A stretch of 64,000 bases of DNA from Kocuria coralli (GTDB lineage: Bacteria > Actinomycetota > Actinomycetes > Actinomycetales > Micrococcaceae): assembly GCF_008831305.1 (NCBI RefSeq), contig NZ_ML708618.1, forward strand, positions 84,592 through 148,591, written 5' to 3'. Both the position numbers and the translations under genes were made by a program. This document shows positions 26,847-35,839 of this stretch, in pieces. The stretch's first letter is position 1; each line of letters begins with the position of its first letter. The notes under the pieces are model-generated. The model saw only the letters and a list, made by a program, of their open reading frames with translations. It ran no database searches and was not told the origin of the DNA.

Positions 26847-27391
26847 GTCAGCCGCCGCACCGCGATCGAACCCGAGATGCGCCCAAGGAGGATCACCTCG
26901 TGTGTGCCGTCGGGTAGGTCGTCGAGGTCGATGAGTGCGCGAGCTTCGCCGGTTCCGGTGGCGTCGGTGTGGGAGACGATCGTCGCGACGGCGATATCCT
27001 CGCCGGGCACGAACACCTCGGCGGTGACCTCAGCCAAGCGCGGCACTCGCCGGGCGTGGCGACTCCGACGAGTCTCCGGCACCGGATTCTCGGACGGGGC
27101 CGCTGCGCGTCGGGGCTTGTGGGTGCGGAGGATGTCGGTGAAGACACTCCCGTCGGATTCGCGCACCTCGACCCGAACCGCGATCGTGCGGTCCTTGGTG
27201 ATGGCATCCATGAGCGGCCCGAACGTCGCCCGCGTCCACGCGCCCGCGTTCGGCGATGGGAACGGTGTTCCATCGACCGTTGCGGTGAGGGCGCCGTCTT
27301 CGGCGACAGTCACGAGAACGTGCGGCAACTCCACGGGAGCCGTGGCATCTTCGTCGTTCGGGCCTGTTCGGCGCGGGCTGGTGAGGTTCAT
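26843..27391 (-). CDS. Conserved hypothetical protein between VirB4-like and coupling protein genes
   Basis: A 182-residue protein, MNLTSPRRTGPNDEDATAP at the start, with beta-rich N- and C-terminal halves (VLVTVAEDGALTATVDGTPF; EVFVPGEDIAVATIVSHT) and an Arg-rich linker. I take the ATG at 27391 because it overlaps the VirB4-like stop (ATGA); the longer open frame upstream lies within that gene. It is coupled at both ends to core secretion genes, so it likely belongs to the transfer apparatus. No known domain seen. Confidence 0.7.
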   Translation of the reverse strand: MNLTSPRRTGPNDEDATAPVELPHVLVTVAEDGALTATVDGTPFPSPNAGAWTRATFGPLMDAITKDRTIAVRVEVRESDGSVFTDILRTHKPRRAAAPSENPVPETRRSRHARRVPRLAEVTAEVFVPGEDIAVATIVSHTDATGTGEARALIDLDDLPDGTHEVILLGRISGSIAVRRLT

Positions 27392-28872
27392 CGGTGGCCT
27401 CCGGCTGCGCGGCTGCTGGTGTCGAAGAGGGCGAGTTCGTCGGGGTGGAGTTGGTGTTGGCAGACGAAGCTCCTGGCCTTGATCCGCCACAGGCCTTGGC
27501 CGACGCCGAGGTTCGGCAAGAGCTGCTGCTCGGTGCCGGTCAGACCGAGAGCAGTGGCCGTCGGCCCGAGCTGGTCGGACTCCTGCCGGTACACGATCCG
27601 CGTCTCCGCATTCGCCAGCAATGAGTTGGCCAGGGACCGCATGGCGGAGCCTTGGTCGCCCACGTTGTCGAGGTCGGTGAGCTTGTGGAAGATCAGCATG
27701 TTCGCGATCCCGTAGTGCCGTGCGAGCCGCCAGTGCGCGTCCATCCGCCGCAACAACGCCGGATGGCTCATCAATCTCCATGCCTCGTCGTAGATCACCC
27801 ACCGCTGCCCGCCGTTCGGGTCGAGCAGCGCGGATTCCATCCATGCCGACGAGCACGTCATCAGCACCGAGATCAGCGTCGAGTTTTCGGTGACCCGTGA
27901 GAGGTCGAGAGAGATCATCGGCAACGACGGATCGAACGTGACCGTCGAAGGCCCGTCGAACAGACCGGCCAGGTCGCCGGCGACGAGACGGCGTAGCGCG
28001 TGGCCGACGAGTCTGCCGTCCTCGGCCAACCGGCCGTCGGCATCCGTGCTCGGGGCGAGGATGCGATCGACGACCATCGGCAGGATCGGCACGTCGTTCT
28101 CCCGCACTGTCTGGGTCAGGGCGATGTCGATCGCGGTGTGCTCCAACGGCGACAAACCCCGCGCGAGCACGGTCTCGGCCAGTGCACCGATCAGATCACG
28201 ACGCCGGGCCGCGACGGTCGAGGCCCACTGCACGTCTGACAGGCCGCTCGGGCGGTGGCCTTCGTCGAGCGGGTTCAGGCGAGTGTTGAGTCCGTGCCCG
28301 AGGACGATGGCTCTGCCGCCGACGGCGTTCGCGACGGCGGTGTGCTCGCCTTTCGGGTCTCCGGGCACATACACGCGTCGTCCGAATGGCAGCGACCGCG
28401 TGTAGAGCGACTTGGCCAGCGAGGACTTGCCGGAGCCGACGATCCCGGCCAGCACCACATTGGGTGCCGTGATGATCCCGCGTGCATAGAGCACCCACGG
28501 GTCGTAGACGAAGCTCCCGCCCGAGTACAGGTCTTGGCCGATGAACACACCATCGGCACCGAGCCCGCCCTCGGCGACGAACGGGTACGCGCCCGCCAGC
28601 GTCGCCGATGTGTCCTGATGTCGCGTCAGATGGAAGCGGCCCGGAGTGCGTAGTCGCGCCGCGCCAGGCTCGCCGGCCTTCGGCAGGTAGATCGTGGCGC
28701 GGCCCTCGGCACGCTCCTCTTCGGCCTTCGCCTTCGCGGCGGCGAGCGCGGTCCGCCGCTGCTCGGCGTGGAGCCTGGCCTCTGCCTTGCGGCGCTGCTT
28801 GCGGAGCTTCCGTCGCTCTTTCGACGGTGCCACCAGGACAGCGGTGTGCAGCCGCGCGCGATCCTCGGTCAC
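27388..28872 (-). CDS. VirB4/TraC-like conjugation ATPase
   Basis: A 494-residue ATPase that powers the type IV secretion channel. After a charged helical N-terminus (residues 15-75), Walker A is GIVGSGKSSLAK (near 141-152) and Walker B is VIYDEAWRLM (near 357-366), with the arginine-finger region QESDQLGPTATALGL. The GTG at 28872 overlaps the upstream stop (GTGA); the frame is open further upstream but non-conserved. It is shorter than classical VirB4 (about 800 residues). The missing N-terminal half is probably supplied by the separate SCO6880-like protein encoded at 30591-32060, as is usual in actinobacterial elements. Confidence 0.9.
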   Translation of the reverse strand: MTEDRARLHTAVLVAPSKERRKLRKQRRKAEARLHAEQRRTALAAAKAKAEEERAEGRATIYLPKAGEPGAARLRTPGRFHLTRHQDTSATLAGAYPFVAEGGLGADGVFIGQDLYSGGSFVYDPWVLYARGIITAPNVVLAGIVGSGKSSLAKSLYTRSLPFGRRVYVPGDPKGEHTAVANAVGGRAIVLGHGLNTRLNPLDEGHRPSGLSDVQWASTVAARRRDLIGALAETVLARGLSPLEHTAIDIALTQTVRENDVPILPMVVDRILAPSTDADGRLAEDGRLVGHALRRLVAGDLAGLFDGPSTVTFDPSLPMISLDLSRVTENSTLISVLMTCSSAWMESALLDPNGGQRWVIYDEAWRLMSHPALLRRMDAHWRLARHYGIANMLIFHKLTDLDNVGDQGSAMRSLANSLLANAETRIVYRQESDQLGPTATALGLTGTEQQLLPNLGVGQGLWRIKARSFVCQHQLHPDELALFDTSSRAAGGHR

Positions 28873-29699
28873 AACACCAGCCCCCGCGCCTGCTTGACCG
28901 CCGTGATCTTGGCCGGCTCGAACCACGACCCATCCCGCTTCGCCGTCGGCAGGTCGGCCCGCTCCGGGGCGCCCGGAGACGAGTACGACACCAGCAGCTC
29001 CGGCTCGGCCTGCGCCGGAGGTGGCTCGATCTGTTCGGCGTCCTGCGGCGCGGCCTCCGGGTCGGTGTAGCGGCGCAGCAGCGAGACGTAGCCGACGTGC
29101 GGGTTCATGACCAGCGCGTAGTCGCCCGAGATCGCCACGCGGTCGTTGGTGCCCTCGCCGGGTTCGTCGTAGACGTACCCGTTCTCCAACGCGGCCTGTG
29201 TGGTCTCGTCGCCGTAGTCCCACTGCGCGAGGTAGTCCACCGCATCGGCATGCCCCAGCTCGCCGAGGATGCGCAACGGCCGGTCGGCCTCCTCGCCTTG
29301 GAGGAAGACCACGCTGACCCACCGCGACGGCGCGGCCTCCTCGACGGCGGGCTCGGGGCGCCAGGCGATCCGCCCCGCAGCGATGAACCCTTCCGCGAGC
29401 CGGTCGTAGGCCCGGTCGACGAGATTCGCGGCCTGGTGTAACTCTTGCGCAGCAGCAAGCGCGTCTCGCACTCCTGGCTCGTGGCTTCCGTCGTCGTCGA
29501 ATGCGTGGGCGGCCTTGCGCTCGTGAGCATCGGCGATTTGGTCGAGTGCCTGCCGCAGCGAGCGCATCCCCGAGGACAGATCACCGATCACCCCGTACAT
29601 CTCGGCGGGCTGATCGAAGCCCTGGCTCGCATGGGCGAGTCCGCGCAAGGCTTCGGATGCCTCAGCAGCGTCGGCAGTCGAATCGAAGAACGTGGGCAT
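28869..29699 (-). CDS. Conserved hypothetical transfer-region protein
   Basis: A 276-residue soluble protein. The first 110 residues are helical (ASEALRGLAHASQGFDQPAE; LAAAQELHQAANLVDRAYDR) and the rest mixed beta with an acidic Pro-rich linker near 215-240. AGGAGG precedes the ATG at 29699. It is coupled by GTGA to the VirB4-like gene. I recognise no domain; it may assist VirB4 or DNA handling. The start of its message faces the divergent gene at 29788. Confidence 0.7.
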   Translation of the reverse strand: MPTFFDSTADAAEASEALRGLAHASQGFDQPAEMYGVIGDLSSGMRSLRQALDQIADAHERKAAHAFDDDGSHEPGVRDALAAAQELHQAANLVDRAYDRLAEGFIAAGRIAWRPEPAVEEAAPSRWVSVVFLQGEEADRPLRILGELGHADAVDYLAQWDYGDETTQAALENGYVYDEPGEGTNDRVAISGDYALVMNPHVGYVSLLRRYTDPEAAPQDAEQIEPPPAQAEPELLVSYSSPGAPERADLPTAKRDGSWFEPAKITAVKQARGLVL

Positions 29700-29787
29700 G
29701 GTGACCTCCTGGTGCCGTGTGATGGAGAGGTGCGCACCGGTCCCCGGTTCCCCGGTTGCTCGCGAGCTCGCTCGATACGATGGACTC

Positions 29788-30567
29788 GTGGGACGCATTC
29801 CGGGGTACTACGAGTGGGACGACGATGGCTTGACGCCCGGACGCAAGAAGGAGGGCGGGCTTCACCAGAACCTGTTCGATGCTGACGGCAGCTTGAAGGG
29901 AAGCGCTCGGTTCGTCCCTGCGGATGAGGTTGACCCCGATCCCGTCTATGTCACGGAGTACATCACAGAGCGCGTCTACGTCCCGGCCGAGGAGAGGCGC
30001 CTGACGCCAGAACAGCAGGAACTCGCTGATCTCATCAGCGAGGTACTCCTCGCGTTCATGGCCAAGGGAATCGAGCGGGCCAAGCCACACGTCAAGAAGT
30101 GGTGGATGGAGTCAGTTCGTCCATTCGTAGGCGAGCAGCGCGCCCGGTTGTCACAGCGGCGTCCAAGACGCCCGCTGAAGGCAGACCGCGCTCTACTCGA
30201 ATCTGACCACCTCCCCGATAGCTCCGATCAAGTCCCCGCTGAGAGCGCCGTGGCCGTCTCTCGCCCGAAGATGTCGAGCGCTGAAGCCCAAGCGCGGTAT
30301 CTCGCAGCAATGGCCGCGCGTGCATTCAGTGAGGAACAGCTGAGGATGGTTCGGGGCGCGGACATCATCGACGCGCAGAACGTCGCCGAGGTCGAAGCGA
30401 GGATTGCCGAACTGCCGCCCAGCGAGGTTCGGGAGTTGATGTCCAGGATGGTCACCGATCCTTCAATGCTCGGCGAAGAGACCCTGGCCGAGTTGGCTAG
30501 CGTGCTTGCGAGAGTCAGTCGCCCTGCCCAGGAAGAGCTCAGCCAGCTACCCCGAGAACGCGACTGA
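29788..30567 (+). CDS. Hypothetical protein on the opposite strand inside the transfer block
   Basis: A 259-residue protein, GTG start at 29788 (VGRIPGYYEWDDDGLTPGRK). Residues 1-60 are polar; the central part has Glu-rich and Arg-rich helices (ERRLTPEQQELADLISEVLL; RARLSQRRPRRPLKADR); the C-terminal third is helical (MSSAEAQARYLAAMAARAFS; EVARIAELPPSEV-like). No domain is recognised. The -10-like TACGAT at 29776-29781 ends 6 nt before the GTG and no ribosome-binding site is seen, which fits a leaderless transcript. It is the only plus-strand gene among the transfer genes and ends 24 nt from the convergent SCO6880-like gene. It could be a resident-element function such as exclusion or regulation; this is a guess. 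Confidence 0.7.
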   Translation: MGRIPGYYEWDDDGLTPGRKKEGGLHQNLFDADGSLKGSARFVPADEVDPDPVYVTEYITERVYVPAEERRLTPEQQELADLISEVLLAFMAKGIERAKPHVKKWWMESVRPFVGEQRARLSQRRPRRPLKADRALLESDHLPDSSDQVPAESAVAVSRPKMSSAEAQARYLAAMAARAFSEEQLRMVRGADIIDAQNVAEVEARIAELPPSEVRELMSRMVTDPSMLGEETLAELASVLARVSRPAQEELSQLPRERD

Positions 30568-30590
30568 GTATCTCCGACGCCCTTTGGGCT

Positions 30591-32060
30591 CTACACCCGT
30601 CGGCAGAGCGGGAGCGCGGCGGCAGTGAACGCGGCGGCTTGCTGGCCGACGAGGAGCCGGGTTTCGCAGGATGCCTGGATTGCGGCCTGCTCAATCGCGG
30701 CGACAGCGGCGTCGAGTTCCTCGACGGTGGGCGCGGAGACTGCGATGAGGCCGGTGTAGCGGAGGATGCCGTGTCCGGCGGTGAGGTCGGCTTCTTGCTG
30801 GAGTACGTCGTGGTATTCGGCGGTCTGGGAGGCGTCCTCGATTTGGCCGATCTTCGCGCGTTGTGCCTGGTCGGAGATGTGCTCGACCTTCTTCTTGCGG
30901 ATGTCGCGAGCAGCGGCATCGGACCGCATCGGGGTGCAGATCAACGAGAACGAACGTTGGATGCCGGTGGACAGCAGCACCGGCGACAGGAACCCCGGAT
31001 AGACGAGCGACCGAGGCCACTCGCTGACCCAGAGCACGGCGTGGTGAGCGGAGTCGGTGCGCAGCTTGCCCCAGGTCTCCGTGACCGCAACCGGCCCCGC
31101 AGTCGCGAGGGACTGGCCGAGCCTTCCGTGGCGTTCCAGTGTGGCCGCGATCGCGGGGTCGTAGGTGGAGCGCAGCATCACCGCGATCTGCCCTGGGGTC
31201 AGCCATCCCGACGGCGAGAGGTCGGCGGAGCGCAGCGCTGCGACGAGGGTGTTCATCTCTTGCCGCAGCACGGCGGCGGCACCGCGAATCCCGCCTCCGG
31301 CGGTCCTGATCTGACGGGCACTGGTCTTCATGTCCAGTGACAGCGAGAGCGTGGTGGCGTGTCGTTCGCCGGTGGGTCCGGCGCGGTCGATGAGTTCGGC
31401 GTAGGTGTCGGCCGCCCACGAGCCGTCTGGGGTGCCGTGGGTGGCCCACCATTCGGCCAGTCCGGTGCCGGAGTCCGGGAGGGTGCGTTCGAGGACTTGC
31501 AGCGTCGCGATCCGCCCGGAGCGGCAGACAGTGGCCAGTACGCGGCCCCAGGAGCTGACGCGGCGTTCCTGTTCGCCGGGGTCGAGGAGCACGAACGCGG
31601 GATGGGTGACCTCGCAGACGACGGTCAAGGTGGCGGCGTGGGGGTCGTGGATCATTCCGGCACTGGTGTCGGGGTCGGTGTATTCGCGTAGTCGCGCCAT
31701 GTCGCCGGGCAGTGCGAGGGTGCCGACGGGGCGCGGGACGATGATCCTGCGTCGGTACAGCAGTTGCCCGCCGGTGGTGCGCCACAGCCACCAGCAGGCG
31801 ATGGGCAGCCATTCCACGATGGGCCGGCCTGCGATGGGTATCCAGGTCAGCGCTGCGGCGAGTACCCAGATGGGGGCGGTGTAGGCGAGGAGCATGCCGC
31901 CGCCGGCGTAGAACGCGCCGATGAGCGTGGCTCCGCCGATGGCGAGCGTGATGAGCTGAGTTAGCGACAGGCCGAGGAGGACGCCGCGGCGGGTGAGGCG
32001 GGAGAACTTCACCGGCACGAGTTCGCCCGCGGTGGGCCGGTCGTGGTTCGTGCTGCTCAT
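30591..32060 (-). CDS. SCO6880-like protein (PrgI/VirB3-like membrane part with VirB4 N-domain-like region)
   Basis: A 489-residue protein with two to three membrane segments near the N-terminus (about residues 28-80, GVLLGLSLTQLITLAIGGAT) and a long cytoplasmic part. The sequence resembles the SCO6880 family found next to conjugation ATPases in actinobacteria. The cytoplasmic part is comparable to the N-terminal domain of VirB4, so with the short ATPase gene at 27388 it would make a split VirB4. The ATG lies 4 nt after the TrbL-like gene stop. Confidence in family is good; the split-VirB4 reading is inference. Confidence 0.82.
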   Translation of the reverse strand: MSSTNHDRPTAGELVPVKFSRLTRRGVLLGLSLTQLITLAIGGATLIGAFYAGGGMLLAYTAPIWVLAAALTWIPIAGRPIVEWLPIACWWLWRTTGGQLLYRRRIIVPRPVGTLALPGDMARLREYTDPDTSAGMIHDPHAATLTVVCEVTHPAFVLLDPGEQERRVSSWGRVLATVCRSGRIATLQVLERTLPDSGTGLAEWWATHGTPDGSWAADTYAELIDRAGPTGERHATTLSLSLDMKTSARQIRTAGGGIRGAAAVLRQEMNTLVAALRSADLSPSGWLTPGQIAVMLRSTYDPAIAATLERHGRLGQSLATAGPVAVTETWGKLRTDSAHHAVLWVSEWPRSLVYPGFLSPVLLSTGIQRSFSLICTPMRSDAAARDIRKKKVEHISDQAQRAKIGQIEDASQTAEYHDVLQQEADLTAGHGILRYTGLIAVSAPTVEELDAAVAAIEQAAIQASCETRLLVGQQAAAFTAAALPLCRRV

Positions 32061-32063
32061 CGT

Positions 32064-33449
32064 CTACTCCTTCGGTGGGCGTGGCGCGGGTGGCGGGGGC
32101 TGCTTCGGTGGCGGTGACGGGTCGGTGCTCGGCGGTCGTGGTGCCGGGCTCGACGGCGGTGTCGCAGGCGAGGCTGCGGGCGGTGGCGGTGTCTGCGCGG
32201 CTGCGTCGGCGGCGTGCTCGCCTTGGGCTCCCAGCGCGGTTCCGGCCTTCGGTCCGGCGGTCGCGGCGCCCTTGGCGACGCTCGCGCCGACTACGACCCC
32301 TGCCGCGACGGGACCGGCTGCCGCTGCCCCGCCCCCGCCTGCTGCGGCCCCTCCACCGGCGGCTCTTCCGCCGCTCGCGGCGGGTGTCGGTGCCGGGGTC
32401 TTCGGCGGTGGCGGTGCGCTGCTTCCTCCGCTGGAGCCTCCGCCCGTGTTCCCGCCGCCGCTGCTGCTTCCGTCGAGTACCTTCTTCGGGTCGCCGCCGC
32501 CTTGGGGTTTGGTCGGGACTGGGATCGGGCGGTTGAGGGCGCTCTTGGCGTCCTGTTCGGAGCCGATCGCGTGGTACATGTCGAACCCGACGAACGCGAT
32601 GAACTTGTACGTCAGGTACGGGGCGAACGCGGCCATCGCCATGAGCACGATCCCCGCGATGGGATCGCTGACCGAGGCGAGGTCGGCGTCGATCGGTGCG
32701 GAGACCTGGGTGATCGCGACGAGGAACATCACGACGAGCACGAGCTTTGAGCAGATCAGCGCGACGACGAACATCGCCCACTTCCCGATCCACCCCCGCG
32801 AGGCATCCCACGAGGCACCAGAGAAGGCGAGCGGGGCGAACACGACCGCGACCAGCAGGAGCGCTTTCCTGACGAGGAGGGACAGCCAGACGATCGCGGC
32901 GGCGGTGATCGCGAGGCCGGCCATGAAGATCGTGATGATCGCTCCCACGCCGGGAGCGGCGATGTTGATCCCGACCAGCCCTGCGGCGAGGAGGGCGATC
33001 TTGTCGCCCATCGACTCGGTTGTCTCCCCGGCGGCCTGCACGATCCCAATGCACAGCTGGTCGACGACTTCCAGCAGCAGCGCAGTGAGCGTGATGACCA
33101 CGAACGACCCGAGCACGGACTTCGCCAGGCCGAGGGCGGCACGGGTGAGCGCGGTCGGGTCGCGGCGGATCAGGCCGGTGATGAGTTGGAGGCAGAAGAA
33201 GATCAGCATCACGAAGACCGCGATGCCGAACAGCAGGTTGTAGACGGCGATATAGCCGGGCTTGGTGACATCCACCAGGGTTGTGGTGTCGAAGACCGAC
33301 CAGACGGCCTCGAACAGCCATCCGGCGGCGGCACCCATCGCCTGGGCGAGCCAGTCGAACGGGGCCGCGACCAGAGAGGCGGCTCCTTCGCCGACGGCAT
33401 CGCAGACCGAGGAGATCACGGGAACGTCGCACACGCCCATCACGAACAC
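32064..33449 (-). CDS. TrbL/VirB6-like polytopic conjugation protein
   Basis: A 461-residue integral membrane protein. About six hydrophobic segments lie in residues 60-300 (YIAVYNLLFGIAVFVMLIFF; GSFVVITLTALLLEVVD; WLSLLVRKALLLVAVVFAPLA; LICSKLVLVVMFLVAI). The FAPLAFSG and WIGKW region recalls TrbL/VirB6 inner-membrane channel components. The last 130 residues are low-complexity Gly/Ser/Pro/Ala, ending PPPAPRPPKE, and likely project into the cell envelope. The gene is the channel component of the mating pore; its start is the ATG at 33449, with an in-frame ATG three codons later. Confidence 0.85.
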   Translation of the reverse strand: MFVMGVCDVPVISSVCDAVGEGAASLVAAPFDWLAQAMGAAAGWLFEAVWSVFDTTTLVDVTKPGYIAVYNLLFGIAVFVMLIFFCLQLITGLIRRDPTALTRAALGLAKSVLGSFVVITLTALLLEVVDQLCIGIVQAAGETTESMGDKIALLAAGLVGINIAAPGVGAIITIFMAGLAITAAAIVWLSLLVRKALLLVAVVFAPLAFSGASWDASRGWIGKWAMFVVALICSKLVLVVMFLVAITQVSAPIDADLASVSDPIAGIVLMAMAAFAPYLTYKFIAFVGFDMYHAIGSEQDAKSALNRPIPVPTKPQGGGDPKKVLDGSSSGGGNTGGGSSGGSSAPPPPKTPAPTPAASGGRAAGGGAAAGGGGAAAAGPVAAGVVVGASVAKGAATAGPKAGTALGAQGEHAADAAAQTPPPPAASPATPPSSPAPRPPSTDPSPPPKQPPPPAPRPPKE

Positions 33450-33474
33450 CAGCTCTCGACGACGACAGTCGGGG

Positions 33475-33795
33475 TCAGACGGACTGGCCGACGTTCCAGA
33501 AGAAGTTGATGAGCGTCACGCTCGCGCCGCAGATCACCGCCGCGCCGCAGGAGACGAGGACGCCGATCTTCCCGCGCGAGGCGAGGTGCGGATTCGACGA
33601 GTTCGCGCCGAAGCCCCACACGATCGCGGACACGATCAGCGCGAGCACGGACAAGATCAGGCCGATGGTCATCACCGCGCCGACGATGGTGCGCAGCTGG
33701 TTGATCCCCGGCAGGCCGTTGGTGTTGGGGTCGATGTTGATGTCCATCGGCACCAGCAGCGGCGCTGACATGACGTTGGCGAGCAGATCGAACAC
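33475..33795 (-). CDS. Small two-helix membrane protein A (DUF6112-like, possible VirB2-type subunit)
   Basis: A 106-residue protein with GTG start at 33795, fixed by AAGGAG upstream. It has two hydrophobic segments (TIVGAVMTIGLILSVLALIV and KIGVLVSCGAAVICGASVTL) separated by a short polar loop. It is a paralogue of the next gene upstream (shared SAIVW, GxIGVLV and NxGQ positions). Paired small membrane proteins in this position, together with the TrbL-like protein, fit the pilin/VirB2-like subunits of a mating channel, but this is inference. Confidence 0.75.
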   Translation of the reverse strand: MFDLLANVMSAPLLVPMDINIDPNTNGLPGINQLRTIVGAVMTIGLILSVLALIVSAIVWGFGANSSNPHLASRGKIGVLVSCGAAVICGASVTLINFFWNVGQSV

Positions 33796-33942
33796 GGTAA
33801 GTCTCCTTGGCGACGGGCGGCCCGCCCACGAACTCGCAGACGGGATACACGCGACAGGTGCACCCATGCCCCCTCGGCGACGGAACAGCAATGCCCACGC
33901 CGGCGAGGACGTGGGCATTAGCAGGTTCGGAGGCGTTCGGCG

Positions 33943-34209
33943 TCAGAGTTGTTGGCCGAGGTTGAGGAGCCAGTTCATCCAGGCCACGCCGCCTCCGGCG
34001 AGAACGGCGGCACCGACCGCGACGAGCACTCCGATTCGGCCTTTGCTGGCGGTGGCGTAGTTGCCGTGGGCCGTCGCGATGGCCCAGACGATGGCTGAGA
34101 CGATCAGCATGAGGACGGCGACGATGAGGACGAACGTCAGGAGCGCGCCGACGACGGCGCGGAGGTCGCCGATGCCGCCGAGTCCGTCGAAGTCGGGGAA
34201 GACACCCAT
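33943..34209 (-). CDS. Small two-helix membrane protein B (paralogue of A)
   Basis: An 88-residue protein with segments LTFVLIVAVLMLIVSAIVWA and RIGVLVAVGAAVLAGGGVAW and the same loop and C-terminal LNLGQQL as protein A. The tandem copies probably arose by duplication. It lies 6 nt after the stop of the lysozyme/M23 gene, so it follows that gene in the operon. The role is as for protein A: a small membrane subunit of the transfer apparatus. Confidence 0.78.
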   Translation of the reverse strand: MGVFPDFDGLGGIGDLRAVVGALLTFVLIVAVLMLIVSAIVWAIATAHGNYATASKGRIGVLVAVGAAVLAGGGVAWMNWLLNLGQQL

Positions 34210-34215
34210 CGTCGA

Positions 34216-35826
34216 TCACCCTGCCTTGACTGTGACGTGGAGGTGGTCGTAGTGGCCTCCGGTGATGGAGGCGGGGTCGTGCATGCCGCCGCCGTTGTAG
34301 GGTCGCCAGCCGTCGGCGTCGCGGGCGAGGGACCAGATTTGGCCTTGCCAGATCAGGTACTCGACGCCGAGTACGTCGGCGTTGTCCTTCATCCAGTTGG
34401 TGACCTTCCAGCCGGCGTCGAACTGGGCCGGGGTGGGGCGCTGGCCGATGCGGTTGCCGAAGGTGATGTCGCACGCCCTGCCGAGGGGATGCTCTGACTT
34501 GGTGCCGGGGCGCGGTGAGTAGCAGCCCCAGCCGGTGTCGGGGAACGCCGCGAGGGTCTGCTGGTAGAGGTGGAGCATGCGGGCGGTGATTTTGCCCGAG
34601 CTGGTGGGATCGTCGACGAGCCGGTCGGGGTCTCCATCGACGCCGGTCGGCGTGCCCGCGGTGGTGTTGTTGCAGGAGGCGGGTGATCCGCTGGTCGCTG
34701 TCGGCAGGTTGGCGGCCCCGTGCTCGTTGAGCCAGGCTGCGGCGTCGATGGCTTCCCCGTTCGTGCCGCCGGGCCGGACCTCGAAGTGCAGATGTGCGCC
34801 GGTGCTCATGCCCGAGGAGCCGACATCGCCGATGTGCTGCCCGGCGCTCACGCGGTCTCCGCGGCGGACGTGGATGCCGCTCTGCCACATGTGCGCGTAG
34901 GCGGTCGCGACGGTCTTGCCGTCGATGGTGTGCTCGATGACGATGAGGCCGCCGTACCCGCCGGAGAACTCCGCGACGGTGACGGTGCCGTGCGCGGCAG
35001 CGAGGATCGGCGTGCCGTCCGGCGCGGCGAAGTCGGTGCCGGTGTGCATCTTCCGCTCGCCCGTGATCGGGTGCACCCGCATCCCGAACGGCGACGTCAG
35101 CACCCAGGTGCCCTCGGGCAACGGAAACACCACCCGCGACGACGACACCGCCGCGCCACCAGCACTGCCAGTAGCACTTCCGCTTCTGGTGAGTGCGGCG
35201 AGGATGCTATCGGCGACGGGCGCATAGTTGCGGTAGCGGTCGGGGAAGGCGGAGACCTCGACGGCTTGGGCGGCTTCGCCAGGGTCCATCTGTTGCCAGC
35301 CGGGGATGTCGAGCAGCCCGCGCGGCGAGGGGTAGTTCGGGCCGGTGGGCCCGCCGAAGAACGCCTGCGCCTGATAGTTCGGGTCCATCAACTCGGCGAC
35401 GGTGCCCCACCCGGATTGGGGGCGCATCTGGAACAGGCCGAGGGAGTCGTGGTCGCCGCCGTTGCCATCGTTCGGGTAGTTCGCCGAGTCGGGGTAGGTG
35501 CCGGTGTTGGTGAGCATCCGCAGCGTGGACTCGGTGAGCGCGGCCATCAGCGCGATCTTGATTCCCGGCCTGCCCACGTCGGTGATGCCGTTGCCGACCG
35601 TGATGATCGTGGCCGCGTGCGTGAGCTGCTGACGATTCAGCGTGAAGGTCTCGTCGTTCGCGGTGGTCACGGTGAGCGCGTCCGGGATCGGTCCGAGGTT
35701 CACGGTCCCGGCAGGTGTGGCGCAGTACGCAGCGGCGGGGTTCATCAGCACCCCGATGCCGAGGAGTGCTGCGGCGGGGGCGAAGAACAGCAGTGCCAGG
35801 GACGCGATGGCGGCTTTGCGGAACAC
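34216..35826 (-). CDS. Secreted lysozyme-like/M23 peptidase (VirB1-type cell-wall hydrolase)
   Basis: A 536-residue protein with an N-terminal hydrophobic signal (ASLALLFFAPAAALLGIGVL). A lysozyme-like region occupies about residues 60-215 (ALTESTLRML; DSLGLFQMRPQSGWG). An M23 endopeptidase domain follows (about 240-350, SPFGMRVHPITGERKMHTGTDF, and HLHFEV with metal-binding His). A third C-terminal domain about 400-535 holds HPLGRACDITFG and YDHLHV, the pattern of an M15/D-Ala-D-Ala-carboxypeptidase-like fold. It should open peptidoglycan at the transfer site. It lies 13 nt downstream of the VirB8-like gene and 6 nt before the small membrane protein B gene. Confidence 0.88.
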   Translation of the reverse strand: MFRKAAIASLALLFFAPAAALLGIGVLMNPAAAYCATPAGTVNLGPIPDALTVTTANDETFTLNRQQLTHAATIITVGNGITDVGRPGIKIALMAALTESTLRMLTNTGTYPDSANYPNDGNGGDHDSLGLFQMRPQSGWGTVAELMDPNYQAQAFFGGPTGPNYPSPRGLLDIPGWQQMDPGEAAQAVEVSAFPDRYRNYAPVADSILAALTRSGSATGSAGGAAVSSSRVVFPLPEGTWVLTSPFGMRVHPITGERKMHTGTDFAAPDGTPILAAAHGTVTVAEFSGGYGGLIVIEHTIDGKTVATAYAHMWQSGIHVRRGDRVSAGQHIGDVGSSGMSTGAHLHFEVRPGGTNGEAIDAAAWLNEHGAANLPTATSGSPASCNNTTAGTPTGVDGDPDRLVDDPTSSGKITARMLHLYQQTLAAFPDTGWGCYSPRPGTKSEHPLGRACDITFGNRIGQRPTPAQFDAGWKVTNWMKDNADVLGVEYLIWQGQIWSLARDADGWRPYNGGGMHDPASITGGHYDHLHVTVKAG

Positions 35827-35839
35827 GACGCCAACACCT

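Noticed and set aside
30691..33432. 913-codon Arg-rich open frame opposite/overlapping the SCO6880 and TrbL-like genes
   Set aside because: Arg/Pro/Gly-rich out-of-frame shadow; the two real genes in other frames explain the region.
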